A stretch of 64,000 bases of DNA from Alteromonas sp. 5E99-2 (GTDB lineage Bacteria > Pseudomonadota > Gammaproteobacteria > Enterobacterales > Alteromonadaceae), in the NCBI RefSeq assembly GCF_017368475.1, contig NZ_JAFNJE010000002.1, forward strand, positions 62,001 to 126,000. The letters are read 5' to 3'. The translations under genes and the position numbers were made by a program. The notes under the pieces were generated by a model. It had not been told where the DNA came from. It did no database searches and saw only the letters and a program-made list of their open reading frames with translations. Below, piece by piece: positions 47,790 to 56,177 of this stretch (the stretch's first letter is position 1; the number at the start of each line of letters is the position of its first letter).

Positions 47790-48950
47790 CTAATTACTAA
47801 TCAAAATTGCGCTCAAAGGGATCACGAAAAATAAGCCAAGGATATATCCTAAGCCAAACACTTTCTTTTCAGACACTTTAATAGATAACTTGTATGAAAG
47901 GTTAGGAGGGATTTCTCTTAAAAAGGGCACGCCATAAATAAGAAGTACAGCTAGAGCGTTGTATAAAAAATGTACCAAAGCAATTTGTAGTGCAAAAGAC
48001 GCGTTAATTCCTGTAACACCTAATGCCGCAATAATTGCTGTGATCGTAGTACCGATATTTGCACCCAATGTGAAAGGATAAATATCTCTCGCTTTCAACA
48101 CTCCCGTTCCTACTAAAGGCACCATTAAGGACGTGGTTGTTGAAGAAGATTGCACTAAAATTGTCACTAACGTGCCTGAAGTAATACCCGTAATAGGCCC
48201 TTTACCTACACTTCTGTGCAACACATCTTTTGCTTTACCTACCATTAACGACTTCATTATTTTTCCCATATAGGTAATGGCAGCTACAATCAAAACAATC
48301 CCTATCACAGCTTTTACCATGCCTAAATATATAGGTGGTAGGGACGCTAATGCATGGCCAACAAAGTCATTAAACGGCGAAGTCAGTGCTTTAATAGGAT
48401 TAAATGAATTTACATCTGCCGTAGCACCTGTAGTGAAAAACGACGCCATTTGAGCACTCAGCTTTTCAAGTAAACCAAACATGATTTCTAAGGGTAAGAA
48501 AATCATCACGGACAACAAATTGAAAAAGTCGTGAATGGTTGCTGCATTGAAGGCTCTTTGGAATTCTTCTTTTTTGGCTACATGTCCTAAGCTAACAATG
48601 GTATTGGTAATACTCGTACCAATATTTGCGCCCATCATCATAGGCACGGCAATGGTGATGGGTAATCCACCTGCAACCATAGCCACAATAATAGAACTCA
48701 CTGTTGAAGATGACTGAATTAGCGCAGTACACACCATCCCTATAATCAATCCCATAATAGGATTGGAAGCAAAGTCAAACAAGGCTTTGGCGTGATCAGC
48801 AGTAGCTAGTTTAAAGCCACCACCTATCAAGCTAACGGCTTGTAGCATTAAAAAGACAAGAAAAGCCAATGAAACCCATTTAAAGACTAACTTTATGGTG
48901 CTATCTAGATCTTTAGGTGGTGCTTGGATATGTTCATTCTTAAGAGACAT
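47790..48950 (-). CDS. Na+/phosphate cotransporter family protein (NptA-like)
   Basis: A 386-residue membrane protein with inverted repeats of the Na/Pi-II family: QSSSTVSSIIVAMVAGG and QSSSTTTSLMVPLVG, each with a QSSS signature that binds Na+ and phosphate, and GANIGTSITNT / GANIGTTITAI. It may import or export phosphate; some family members have other solutes. No PhoU-like domain is attached. It stands alone between unrelated genes. The start is MSLKNEHIQAPP, with only a weak ribosome site. Confidence 0.9.
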   Translation of the reverse strand: MSLKNEHIQAPPKDLDSTIKLVFKWVSLAFLVFLMLQAVSLIGGGFKLATADHAKALFDFASNPIMGLIIGMVCTALIQSSSTVSSIIVAMVAGGLPITIAVPMMMGANIGTSITNTIVSLGHVAKKEEFQRAFNAATIHDFFNLLSVMIFLPLEIMFGLLEKLSAQMASFFTTGATADVNSFNPIKALTSPFNDFVGHALASLPPIYLGMVKAVIGIVLIVAAITYMGKIMKSLMVGKAKDVLHRSVGKGPITGITSGTLVTILVQSSSTTTSLMVPLVGTGVLKARDIYPFTLGANIGTTITAIIAALGVTGINASFALQIALVHFLYNALAVLLIYGVPFLREIPPNLSYKLSIKVSEKKVFGLGYILGLFFVIPLSAILISN

Positions 48951-49009
48951 AGCACATTTCGCAAAATAATTTGCCTAAATGATATGTCTCCTTTATTACA
49001 GATATATGA

Positions 49010-50062
49010 CTAAAAGGGTACCGGGTACTGTTTAAACACATCGTGAATATCATCAACTAGCTCTTCGCTAGTTGGAGATACAAACGCATCGATGTCTTCT
49101 TTTAGTTGAACAGTATTGGTTGCGCCGATGATAGTGGATGTAACTCCGCTAACTTGTTGCACCCATTTCAAAGCAAGCTGAGCAGGCGTGATCCCGTGTT
49201 TTTCTGCAACTAAGATATAGGCTTTAGTCGCGTTTTGAGCCGCTTTAGTGTCTCTAAACAAGCCTTGGCGTTGTTCCATTGTCCAACGAGACCCTTTTGG
49301 TCTAGCGCCATCTAAATATTTGCCGGTTAGCATGCCCGCAGCAAGCGAAGACCAAGGTAAATAAGCAACGTCTTCAAACGCACAAGTTTCAATCAAATAC
49401 GGCCAATCTTTTGCGTGTAACAAGCTAAATTCGTTTTGAATAGAAACAGGTTTAGGTACGCCTAATTCATCGCACAAAGACAAATACGTATGAATCCCCC
49501 AAGGGGTATCATCAGATAAACCCCAATGACGTATTTTACCTTCTTTGATTTTTTCTCCGAGTTTTAAAACGATATCAGCCATCTCAGCTTTTTCTTTCTT
49601 CACATCAACCTGAGTTGGGTCAGTGCGCCAAGGCCAGTGTTTAGCAAAATGCGGGCCTGGACGATTCGGCCAATGGAGTTGGTATACATCCACATAATCA
49701 GTATGTAATCTTTTCAAGGAATCATCTAACGCTATATCAATAGCAGCTGGCGTAATTGGGTCCCCATTTCGAATGTACTCAAATCCTGGGCCCACAACTT
49801 TCGTCATTACGACCAGATCGCTGCGCTTGTCGGTATTTCTTGCTAACCAATTACCTAAGATTCTCTCTGTGTCACCATAGGTAGATTCGTTCGGAGGAAC
49901 AGGGTACATTTCCGCAGTGTCAATAAAGTTAATGCCCGCTTCTAGCGCCATTGATAATTGAGCGTCGGCTTCGCTTTGAACGTTTTGAATGCCCCACGTC
50001 ATTGTGCCTAAGCACACATCTGATACCGAAAGACCACTTGTGCCTAAAGGGTTATATTGCAT
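49010..50062 (-). CDS. Aldo/keto reductase (Tas-like)
   Basis: A 350-residue NADPH-dependent aldo/keto reductase, most like E. coli Tas. The tetrad is visible as Asp and Tyr in FIDTAEMYP, Lys in VVMTKVVG and His in VYQLHWPNR; nucleotide-binding IIGATNTVQLKED is near the C-terminus. MQYNPLGTSGLSVSDVCLGTMTWG is the usual N-terminus. It starts three bases after the membrane sensor-like gene, with AAGGAT inside that gene's end, so they form an operon. Substrate unknown. Confidence 0.93.
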   Translation of the reverse strand: MQYNPLGTSGLSVSDVCLGTMTWGIQNVQSEADAQLSMALEAGINFIDTAEMYPVPPNESTYGDTERILGNWLARNTDKRSDLVVMTKVVGPGFEYIRNGDPITPAAIDIALDDSLKRLHTDYVDVYQLHWPNRPGPHFAKHWPWRTDPTQVDVKKEKAEMADIVLKLGEKIKEGKIRHWGLSDDTPWGIHTYLSLCDELGVPKPVSIQNEFSLLHAKDWPYLIETCAFEDVAYLPWSSLAAGMLTGKYLDGARPKGSRWTMEQRQGLFRDTKAAQNATKAYILVAEKHGITPAQLALKWVQQVSGVTSTIIGATNTVQLKEDIDAFVSPTSEELVDDIHDVFKQYPVPF

Positions 50063-50065
50063 AAG

Positions 50066-51127
50066 TTAAAATCCTTGTTGCTCTTTGATTTCTTTTAATT
50101 GATGTTTTGCTTCTTCTAACTGTTGCTCAGCATCTCGCCTTGCCTCAACCATATCGTTAGCTAATTCAGCTAGTGATTTAAATTCTGCAAAACCAAGTTT
50201 TTTGGGATCAAGACGGTGAAATTCTCGCTTGCACTGGTAAAAAAACATAACAAAATAGGAAAATGCACGGTGAAAAGTAGCAAAGCTCTTTAGCAATATA
50301 CTGATCATGGCTATACAGGTCACAATAGCCACTAATAAGCTGTTTAAACGAATCTGCTCGCCTTGTTCCTGAATAAGTGGCTGTAATTTTTCTTCGATGC
50401 TTGCTAAACGAGATTCAACCAAGTGCGCCTGTCGCCTAAACTCACCTCTGAGTCCTTCGCTTTCTGTTTCACCCATTTTTTGTATAGATTCAGACAGCTT
50501 GTCAAAAAGAGCTTGCAAGGTTTGTAAATCAGTTTTTGCTTCTTCGCTCGAAAAATCATCTGAGGTTAATTGTTTAATGACGCTTTTAAACTCATATTCA
50601 GATTCCATTTCATAATTTAATAAAAAATCACGATTTGCGACAATCGCTTTTGCGAGTAGCAACTTTGCACGCTCCGATGAAGCCGCCATAGTTAAACGAG
50701 TAACAACCTCATTAAAGCTTCCTCTTAAGCCTTGAGTCGCTGACAAACCAATCACTCGATGAATAAAAACCACTTCATTAAACAGTTCATCATATCGCTG
50801 AATGGTTTGCGCAAGCTCTGAAGTTTTGTTTATATCTAAGCCATAACCGCTATATAAGGGTTCGATATCATCTAGCTTTGCTCTAAATTCTTTTATTCTG
50901 TCCCCAAACAATCCGACATAGCGCATGTTGCCTCTCAACAAGAAATCCTTCTCATGTCGACGCAATTGCAGCAACTCAACACTCAATTGCTGCAGCAGTT
51001 CTTTTTGCTGGCTTAACGCTGATAATTTAAGGTTGACTCTGTGTTGACTTACAACAATGGTTCCCATTCCTAGTACACAGACAAGTGCCATTAAGAACAA
51101 GCGAAATTTGATTGAGTTAAAAGTCAT
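50066..51127 (-). CDS. Membrane sensor-like protein without output domain
   Basis: About 353 residues: helix 1 (about 8-25), a long helical periplasmic region with LLQLRRHEKDFLLRGNMRY, typical of helical bimodular chemoreceptor sensor domains, helix 2 (SLLVAIVTCIAMISILL), then a charged coiled coil (ARRDAEQQLEEAKHQLKEIKEQ) at the C-terminus. There is no methyl-accepting, kinase, GGDEF or EAL domain. It is translated just before the Tas-like reductase, three bases apart. The start (51127 or 12 codons upstream at 51163) is uncertain, as neither has a clear ribosome site. Confidence 0.7.
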   Translation of the reverse strand: MTFNSIKFRLFLMALVCVLGMGTIVVSQHRVNLKLSALSQQKELLQQLSVELLQLRRHEKDFLLRGNMRYVGLFGDRIKEFRAKLDDIEPLYSGYGLDINKTSELAQTIQRYDELFNEVVFIHRVIGLSATQGLRGSFNEVVTRLTMAASSERAKLLLAKAIVANRDFLLNYEMESEYEFKSVIKQLTSDDFSSEEAKTDLQTLQALFDKLSESIQKMGETESEGLRGEFRRQAHLVESRLASIEEKLQPLIQEQGEQIRLNSLLVAIVTCIAMISILLKSFATFHRAFSYFVMFFYQCKREFHRLDPKKLGFAEFKSLAELANDMVEARRDAEQQLEEAKHQLKEIKEQQGF

Positions 51128-51455
51128 TATAAAATGAAAATTACTAAGTGAGTATGGCGCCATCGTAAAGTATATTCACCCTATTTCAAAGTATACAAAC
51201 ACACAAGTGCTATCAAAACACAATAAATGGCCTCGCAGTTTTTACTCTTCTGTTAAGTAGCCTTCTATTAATCGACTCATTCACTCGTCTTTTTTCAATT
51301 AAACGACAATAGCTGATCCCCTAACCTCAGAAGTTGCGCTTACTTTATGTGAATGTAATATTTCATTTTTAAACAATACCTTAGGTTTAGTTAGAAAACT
51401 GTGTGTATAATAATTTCAGACCAAAAATAAAAGGTATGCTAGCGGCTCGATTTAT
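51128..51455. other. Intergenic region between divergent genes
   Basis: No gene seen. It must carry promoters for both the sensor-like gene (-) and the diguanylate cyclase (+). TATAAT at 51406-51411, about 45 bases before the cyclase ATG, is a candidate -10 for the latter; no good -35 is paired with it. Confidence 0.45.
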
Positions 51456-52589
51456 ATGACTAACAATGACTCTTTTGCTGACAGCCCGCACAATTTAATT
51501 TTTATTAAGCGCATCGAACAATATAAAATGCAGGCATTTAAGAATAACCTGCTCACCGCTTTTGGTGGTGTTGCTGCTTTGATATTGTGTGTACTTTTTA
51601 GCGTTCCTAGATACATTGTGGTTATTTGGCTGTGCACTTTTTTGTTGGTACAAGTTTTTTCTAACTTAGTGGATTTCACACTGACCAAATTTGCAAAAAG
51701 CTATACGCAAAAAATGATTTGGTTCCGGTTACGAATTTGCTGTGCAATGCTTACTGCAGGGTGTTTTGGCGCCATACATTTTCTATTACCCGACAGTGCA
51801 GGCATTTTTGATCGCATGTTAATCATGACAATGGCAGTGGCATTTAGCTGTACAGTTGTGATCGGCTTTCAAATGTTCCCTATTCTCTACATGCTGTATT
51901 GCCTAGTCACTGTCAGTTCTATCACTGCTTACTTATTATTACACCCTTATTCACTAGGTATAGACGAGTCTATAATTTATATTTGCTGTATTATTTTTGG
52001 CCATTTTTTTGTACTACAAAAATCACTATTTAGTTACAAAATTTCTATTCTCGCAATACAAAATGAAATTAAGCTAGAAAACGAAATTGTTTCCCATATT
52101 GCCAGTAAAAAGGTTATTCGCCGGCAAGCCTATTATGACCAACTTACGGATATTTTGAATCGAAGAGGATTTGAAAAAAAAGCAGAGAAGTTAATCGAAC
52201 AGCAGCAACCTTTTCTTTTAGTCTTTATTGATTTAAATAAATTCAAATCGATTAATGATACATATGGTCATCTTTGTGGCGACCAAGTTTTACAGGTGTT
52301 TGCGAAAAGACTGAAAGCCAATATCAAGCAAGATGATGTATCAGCACGCCTAGGTGGTGACGAGTTTTGTATATTGCTAAAACATCAAGATGACTCGGGA
52401 AATCTCTCCCATATAGATAAATACCTTGGTCGATTGCAAGAGAAACTATGTGAGACAATGTCGGTATGTAATCTTAATTTGCGCGTTTCATCCAGTATGG
52501 GAGTTGTGTCCTTTCCCGAACAAGCGCAAACTTTGGACCAATTGTTAACCATTGCCGATAATCGTATGTACCAAACTAAATCCAGTTAA
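51456..52589 (+). CDS. Membrane diguanylate cyclase (GGDEF)
   Basis: A 377-residue protein with about six membrane helices (residues 25-190) and a C-terminal GGDEF domain (about 210-377). The active-site loop ARLGGDEFCILL is intact, and YYDQLTDILNRRGF and FKSINDTYGHLCGDQVL bind metal and GTP. It should make c-di-GMP. The inhibitory site, normally RxxD five residues before GGDEF, reads KQDD here, so product inhibition may be reduced. No other sensor domain is present apart from the membrane part. Confidence 0.92.
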   Translation: MTNNDSFADSPHNLIFIKRIEQYKMQAFKNNLLTAFGGVAALILCVLFSVPRYIVVIWLCTFLLVQVFSNLVDFTLTKFAKSYTQKMIWFRLRICCAMLTAGCFGAIHFLLPDSAGIFDRMLIMTMAVAFSCTVVIGFQMFPILYMLYCLVTVSSITAYLLLHPYSLGIDESIIYICCIIFGHFFVLQKSLFSYKISILAIQNEIKLENEIVSHIASKKVIRRQAYYDQLTDILNRRGFEKKAEKLIEQQQPFLLVFIDLNKFKSINDTYGHLCGDQVLQVFAKRLKANIKQDDVSARLGGDEFCILLKHQDDSGNLSHIDKYLGRLQEKLCETMSVCNLNLRVSSSMGVVSFPEQAQTLDQLLTIADNRMYQTKSS

Positions 52590-52748
52590 CGCTTCTTTCG
52601 AAATAGCCACAATTTCACTTTTAGCCATTCGTTATGTGATCGTTAAATTCCTTAATATGCAGTCTTCGTATAATATGGTTATCTATAGCGTTTGATTTGG
52701 CCGTAAAGCTAAATGTAATTTTATGACATCACATTGAGAGAAGACTTT

Positions 52749-53531
52749 TTGGAACACTTTATTTGGAACATAGACCCTATTGCTCTTTCTTTTGCAGGGT
52801 TAACGATTCATTGGTACGGCATCTTATTTGCCAGCGCAATTACCGCTGGATTTTATGTAATGAAATGGATTTATACACGAGAAAACATCAGTTTAGACGC
52901 ATTAGATAATCAGCTTATCTATGCTGTTGTTGGTATTGTTGTCGGTGCTCGATTAGGACATTGCTTGTTTTACGACCCTAGTTATTACTTATCAAACCCA
53001 TTAAAAATACTCGCTATTTGGGAAGGCGGATTAGCCAGTCACGGCGGTGGGTTAGGTGTCATTATCGGCATGTTTTTTTATCATAAAAAGCACGGCGTAA
53101 ACTTACTCTGGTTATTTGACCGATTAAGTATTGCCACAGCCATTTTCGGCTTATTTGTCCGCAGTGCTAATTTTATCAATTCTGAAATTGTGGGAAAACC
53201 AACCGATGTACCTTGGGCAATTATATTTCAGCGAATTGATATGCTACCTCGCCATCCAGCTCAACTATACGAAGCCATAGCCTATTTGTGCATATTCGTT
53301 ATTTTAATGCTGTGTTATCGGTTTACCCAAATACAGCAAAAAAACGGTGTACTTTTTGGTTTATTCTTAACCTTAATCTTTTCTAGCCGTTTTGCATTAG
53401 AGTTTGTAAAAGTGAAACAAGCTGGCTATGAAACAGGGTTAGCAATAAATACAGGGCAATGGCTTAGCATACCTTTCTTAGTGTTTGGTTTGTATTTATT
53501 GGCAAATGGGTTAAGAAAACCTAAGGAATAA
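52749..53531 (+). CDS. lgt: Prolipoprotein diacylglyceryl transferase, Bacteroidota-like (TTG start)
   Basis: A 260-residue, seven-helix inner membrane enzyme that transfers diacylglycerol from phosphatidylglycerol to the lipobox cysteine of prelipoproteins. HWYGILFASA, GARLGHCLFYDP, EGGLASHGGGLG, RSANFINSEIVGKP and RHPAQLYEA are the family segments; the key arginine and asparagine of R..NFIN remain. The wording (IDPIALS, LASHGGGLG, NSEIVGKPTD) is closer to Bacteroidota Lgt as I recall it than to the usual gammaproteobacterial one. I prefer the TTG at 52749 (GAGAAG five bases upstream) over the TTG at 52734. A terminator follows. Confidence 0.85.
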   Translation: MEHFIWNIDPIALSFAGLTIHWYGILFASAITAGFYVMKWIYTRENISLDALDNQLIYAVVGIVVGARLGHCLFYDPSYYLSNPLKILAIWEGGLASHGGGLGVIIGMFFYHKKHGVNLLWLFDRLSIATAIFGLFVRSANFINSEIVGKPTDVPWAIIFQRIDMLPRHPAQLYEAIAYLCIFVILMLCYRFTQIQQKNGVLFGLFLTLIFSSRFALEFVKVKQAGYETGLAINTGQWLSIPFLVFGLYLLANGLRKPKE

Positions 53532-53537
53532 TTTTAG

Positions 53538-53583
53538 TGCGAGTCTGATGTTATTCAAAACGATAGACGACTCGCATTTTTTT
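53538..53583 (+). terminator. Intrinsic terminator after lgt
   Basis: TGCGAGTC / GACTCGCA pair across a 23-base loop and are followed by seven T residues. It ends the lgt transcript and overlaps the 3' end of the convergent PstS-like gene. Confidence 0.75.
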
Positions 53584-53994
53584 ACTAACATGTCCAACCG
53601 GAAGGTAAGCAATTGCCTTTTCATTTTGCTCTACAATTGAAACCACATCGTCTATCCCTTCTGCTTTGTGAGGTGGACGAGCACTGCCTGAGAACAACAG
53701 CCGAGACCAATAGGAATTAATGCGTTTTTCAGTTTGCTTAACGAGCAACTTATAAAACGTTTGCTTGATTCTTGAGTTATCGGGAAAATCTACGGGGAAC
53801 GCTGAACCTCCACTGGGGAAATTCTGATAACGTCCCATATAGATATCTGTTAATTGCTTCTTAGTCAGTGCCATTTCATTGCTATTTACATTAACAACAA
53901 CGACCAGTTTGTTTTCGTCAGCCGCCACTGATGTCGATAAAAAAATCACGACAATAAACAGTTGAGTATATTTGTACAAAAGAGTTCGAAGCAT
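53551..53994 (-). CDS. Short exported PstS-like protein
   Basis: A 147-residue protein with a signal peptide (cut near VAADE). The body VVVVNVNSNEMALTKKQLTDIYMGRYQNFPSGG resembles the N-lobe of phosphate-binding PstS-like proteins, with a shortened length (PstS is over 300). SRIKQTFYKLLVKQTE and IAYLPVGHV are also typical. It starts two bases after the stop of the porin-like gene, so the two are translated together. It may be a periplasmic sensor or adaptor rather than an ABC transporter part, as no permease is nearby. Confidence 0.8.
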   Translation of the reverse strand: MLRTLLYKYTQLFIVVIFLSTSVAADENKLVVVVNVNSNEMALTKKQLTDIYMGRYQNFPSGGSAFPVDFPDNSRIKQTFYKLLVKQTEKRINSYWSRLLFSGSARPPHKAEGIDDVVSIVEQNEKAIAYLPVGHVSKKMRVVYRFE

Positions 53995-53996
53995 TT

Positions 53997-55277
53997 TTAA
54001 AATACCCAATTCACACTTAGGTGAAGAAGGTTTACGTTTGCCTCAGACAATGAATTACTGTTGTTGTTTGTAGGAAACAAAGTCACGCTTCCGGTACTGT
54101 CCAACATAACATGATCATATTGAAATTTAAGCGCTAGAGACGAAGTCCAATCGTAACGTATCCCCGTTGAAATAGTACGTTGGTCAATTCTGGTTGCTAA
54201 GATGATTTGATCTGCCATGTTCATTAACCTCTGAAAATCAGGTTCATTTCCTTGGTTAATTTCAGTTAAATCACCATTAAAATTAAACGCTACAACATCA
54301 TCTTTGGGTTCAGAAAAAGCAGCGAGAATATAAGGTGTAAAGTCGTTAATTTTATAACCAATTGACAAATAGCCAGTGTAAGTAGGAGGCGTTATCAACC
54401 AGTTCAAATCAGAAGAAGCAAACTCAGCTTGTACGACAAAGGGGTAACCGTCATATTTCGCACCAACAGAGATATAGCTAACCGACTCATTGTTTAGGCC
54501 GAACCTTCTTGCTAAGTTTTGAGCGTTGGGAAGAATTGCAGGTGGAGTATCCGCAAGCGTATTTGCAACTCCTAAAAAGCCACTACCTGCATTAAGCTTT
54601 ACTTTTGCTGATGTATAACCCGTAAACAAAACAAAGTTTTGCTTAGACCATTCTGCGCTGATAGAAAAAATATCTGATGCAATAATGTCAGTATTTTGAA
54701 CTCGATTTCCTTGTTCCGTAACACTGCGCCCAAACACAGAACGTATTTTCGTATATCCACCGGCAATATCAGTTTTAAAGTTCACGCCAACACCATCTAC
54801 TGAATCAACAATCACAGATTGCGCGTAAAACTCTATTGGCGGCCTTGCCCACAAATAACCATGACTGACATTTTTGTGATCAGATAACAAATAAATATTC
54901 GGATTAATTCTGCCAGCCATTAAATCTATTTTCCGAGAAGCTCGGTAGCGTAAAAAACCAATCGCTAATAAATTATCAAGACTTCGTTTGTTGTTATCTT
55001 CTAAAACAATTTGCGAAAAAACATCCCATTTATCATTGATAACCCAATCAGCTTGAAAACCAATAATTGAATCAGGAAGCAGAGAAATGTCATTTCGTTC
55101 TCTATTAATATATGAGCGGCTAAAACCAAGCTCATCAGATCCCTCATAAGTTATTGCGAGAGTTCCAAAACCATTGAATCTGAACTTCGGGTCGGCAGCC
55201 AGAGTGTGCGAAAAAAGCAATAAAGTGAGTAGCGACAAATATCGCTGAAACAAACCTTGTTCCATACTTTTGAGCAT
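53997..55277 (-). CDS. Outer membrane porin-like protein
   Basis: A 426-residue exported protein (signal cut near TLAADP) with sequence typical of a beta-barrel: FRFNGFGTLAITYEG, IIGFQADWVINDKWDVFSQIVLED, FLRYRASRKIDLMAGRINPNIYLL, and a C-terminal HLSVNWVF ending in Phe. I cannot place it in a named porin family with certainty. The start is either ATG 55277 or ATG 55265; neither has a clear ribosome site. It heads an operon with the short PstS-like gene. Confidence 0.8.
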   Translation of the reverse strand: MLKSMEQGLFQRYLSLLTLLLFSHTLAADPKFRFNGFGTLAITYEGSDELGFSRSYINRERNDISLLPDSIIGFQADWVINDKWDVFSQIVLEDNNKRSLDNLLAIGFLRYRASRKIDLMAGRINPNIYLLSDHKNVSHGYLWARPPIEFYAQSVIVDSVDGVGVNFKTDIAGGYTKIRSVFGRSVTEQGNRVQNTDIIASDIFSISAEWSKQNFVLFTGYTSAKVKLNAGSGFLGVANTLADTPPAILPNAQNLARRFGLNNESVSYISVGAKYDGYPFVVQAEFASSDLNWLITPPTYTGYLSIGYKINDFTPYILAAFSEPKDDVVAFNFNGDLTEINQGNEPDFQRLMNMADQIILATRIDQRTISTGIRYDWTSSLALKFQYDHVMLDSTGSVTLFPTNNNSNSLSEANVNLLHLSVNWVF

Positions 55278-55460
55278 AAAAAATGTATTAAACGTTTAAT
55301 TTCTTTCTATTTTATCTGTTGTGTCATAGTAAACAATATAGCTCTGCATACAGCCTTATTATTTTCAATACAGCACCTAACAGTAGAATTCATGGCAAAC
55401 TTTAACTAATAACCACTTTCTTTTGGCGGATATAGTACGATAACATGCCAAAGCATATAA

Positions 55461-55475
55461 ATGATAACGTATCAT
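55461..55475. repeat. 15-bp palindrome (ATGATA-acg-TATCAT)
   Basis: A perfect 6-bp inverted repeat around ACG in the spacer between the porin-like gene (-) and ybaK-like gene (+). Could be an operator; nothing more can be said. Confidence 0.35.
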
Positions 55476-55507
55476 AAGTTACATTTTTTACCAAATTAAT
55501 CAATTAG

Positions 55508-55526
55508 TTGGGATATAACATCCCAA
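55508..55526. repeat. 19-bp palindrome (TTGGGAT-ataac-ATCCCAA)
   Basis: A perfect 7-bp inverted repeat with a five-base centre, 34 bases before the ybaK-like ATG. Its position over the likely promoter fits an operator, but a short leader hairpin is possible. Confidence 0.4.
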
Positions 55527-55559
55527 TAAATATTTTTTACTCAAAATAATATTGCCATT

Positions 55560-56036
55560 ATGACTCCAGCAGTTTCAATCCTAAACAAAAACAACATTCG
55601 CTATCAATTACACGAATATGACCACGACACAACCTCAGACTCATATGGTAAAGAAGCAAGTGAAAAAATGAACGTGGCGGCAGAAGCGATATTTAAGACT
55701 TTGGTGGTGAAATTAAATAACAGTGAACTCGTGGTAAACGTGATCCCAGTAACTTCCCAGTTGAGCATGAAAGCTGTGGCGAAAGCCCATAATGCGAAAA
55801 AGGCTACAATGGCAGATAAAGTAGAAGTACAAGGTTCAACAGGCTATGTAGTTGGTGGAATTAGTCCGATTGGACTTAAAAAGGCATTAAGAGTATTGAT
55901 TGATGACTCTGCACTAAGCCATTCCAGTATATTTATCAGTGGTGGCCGCCGAGGGTTAGAAATTGAACTTTCGCCGCTAGATTTAAAGCAAATAGTCAAA
56001 GGCGAATTTACTAACTTAACTCAGAAAATTGCTTAA
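55560..56036 (+). CDS. ybaK: Cys-tRNA(Pro)/Cys-tRNA(Cys) deacylase YbaK
   Basis: A 158-residue trans-editing enzyme that removes mischarged cysteine from tRNA(Pro). The YbaK/EbsC fold is visible as TPAVSILNKNNIRYQLHEYDHD, EAIFKTLVVKLN, VIPVTSQLSMKAVAKAHNAKK, the GYVVGGISPIGLKK signature, and ISGGRRGLEIELSPLDL at the end. Length matches the family (about 159). Cytoplasmic. The palindrome at 55508-55526 lies just upstream. Confidence 0.95.
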   Translation: MTPAVSILNKNNIRYQLHEYDHDTTSDSYGKEASEKMNVAAEAIFKTLVVKLNNSELVVNVIPVTSQLSMKAVAKAHNAKKATMADKVEVQGSTGYVVGGISPIGLKKALRVLIDDSALSHSSIFISGGRRGLEIELSPLDLKQIVKGEFTNLTQKIA

Positions 56037-56177
56037 ATTTCGCCCTTTTGTATAGGCTAGTTTACTTTGAAAGATAAAGAAAAATCATTAAACAGTCGCA
56101 ATTGCTTTTATGCAACAGTAGTCTTAACCCATCTCATGGACTCGTTAAACACTCATACTACAAATTTGGAACTGACA

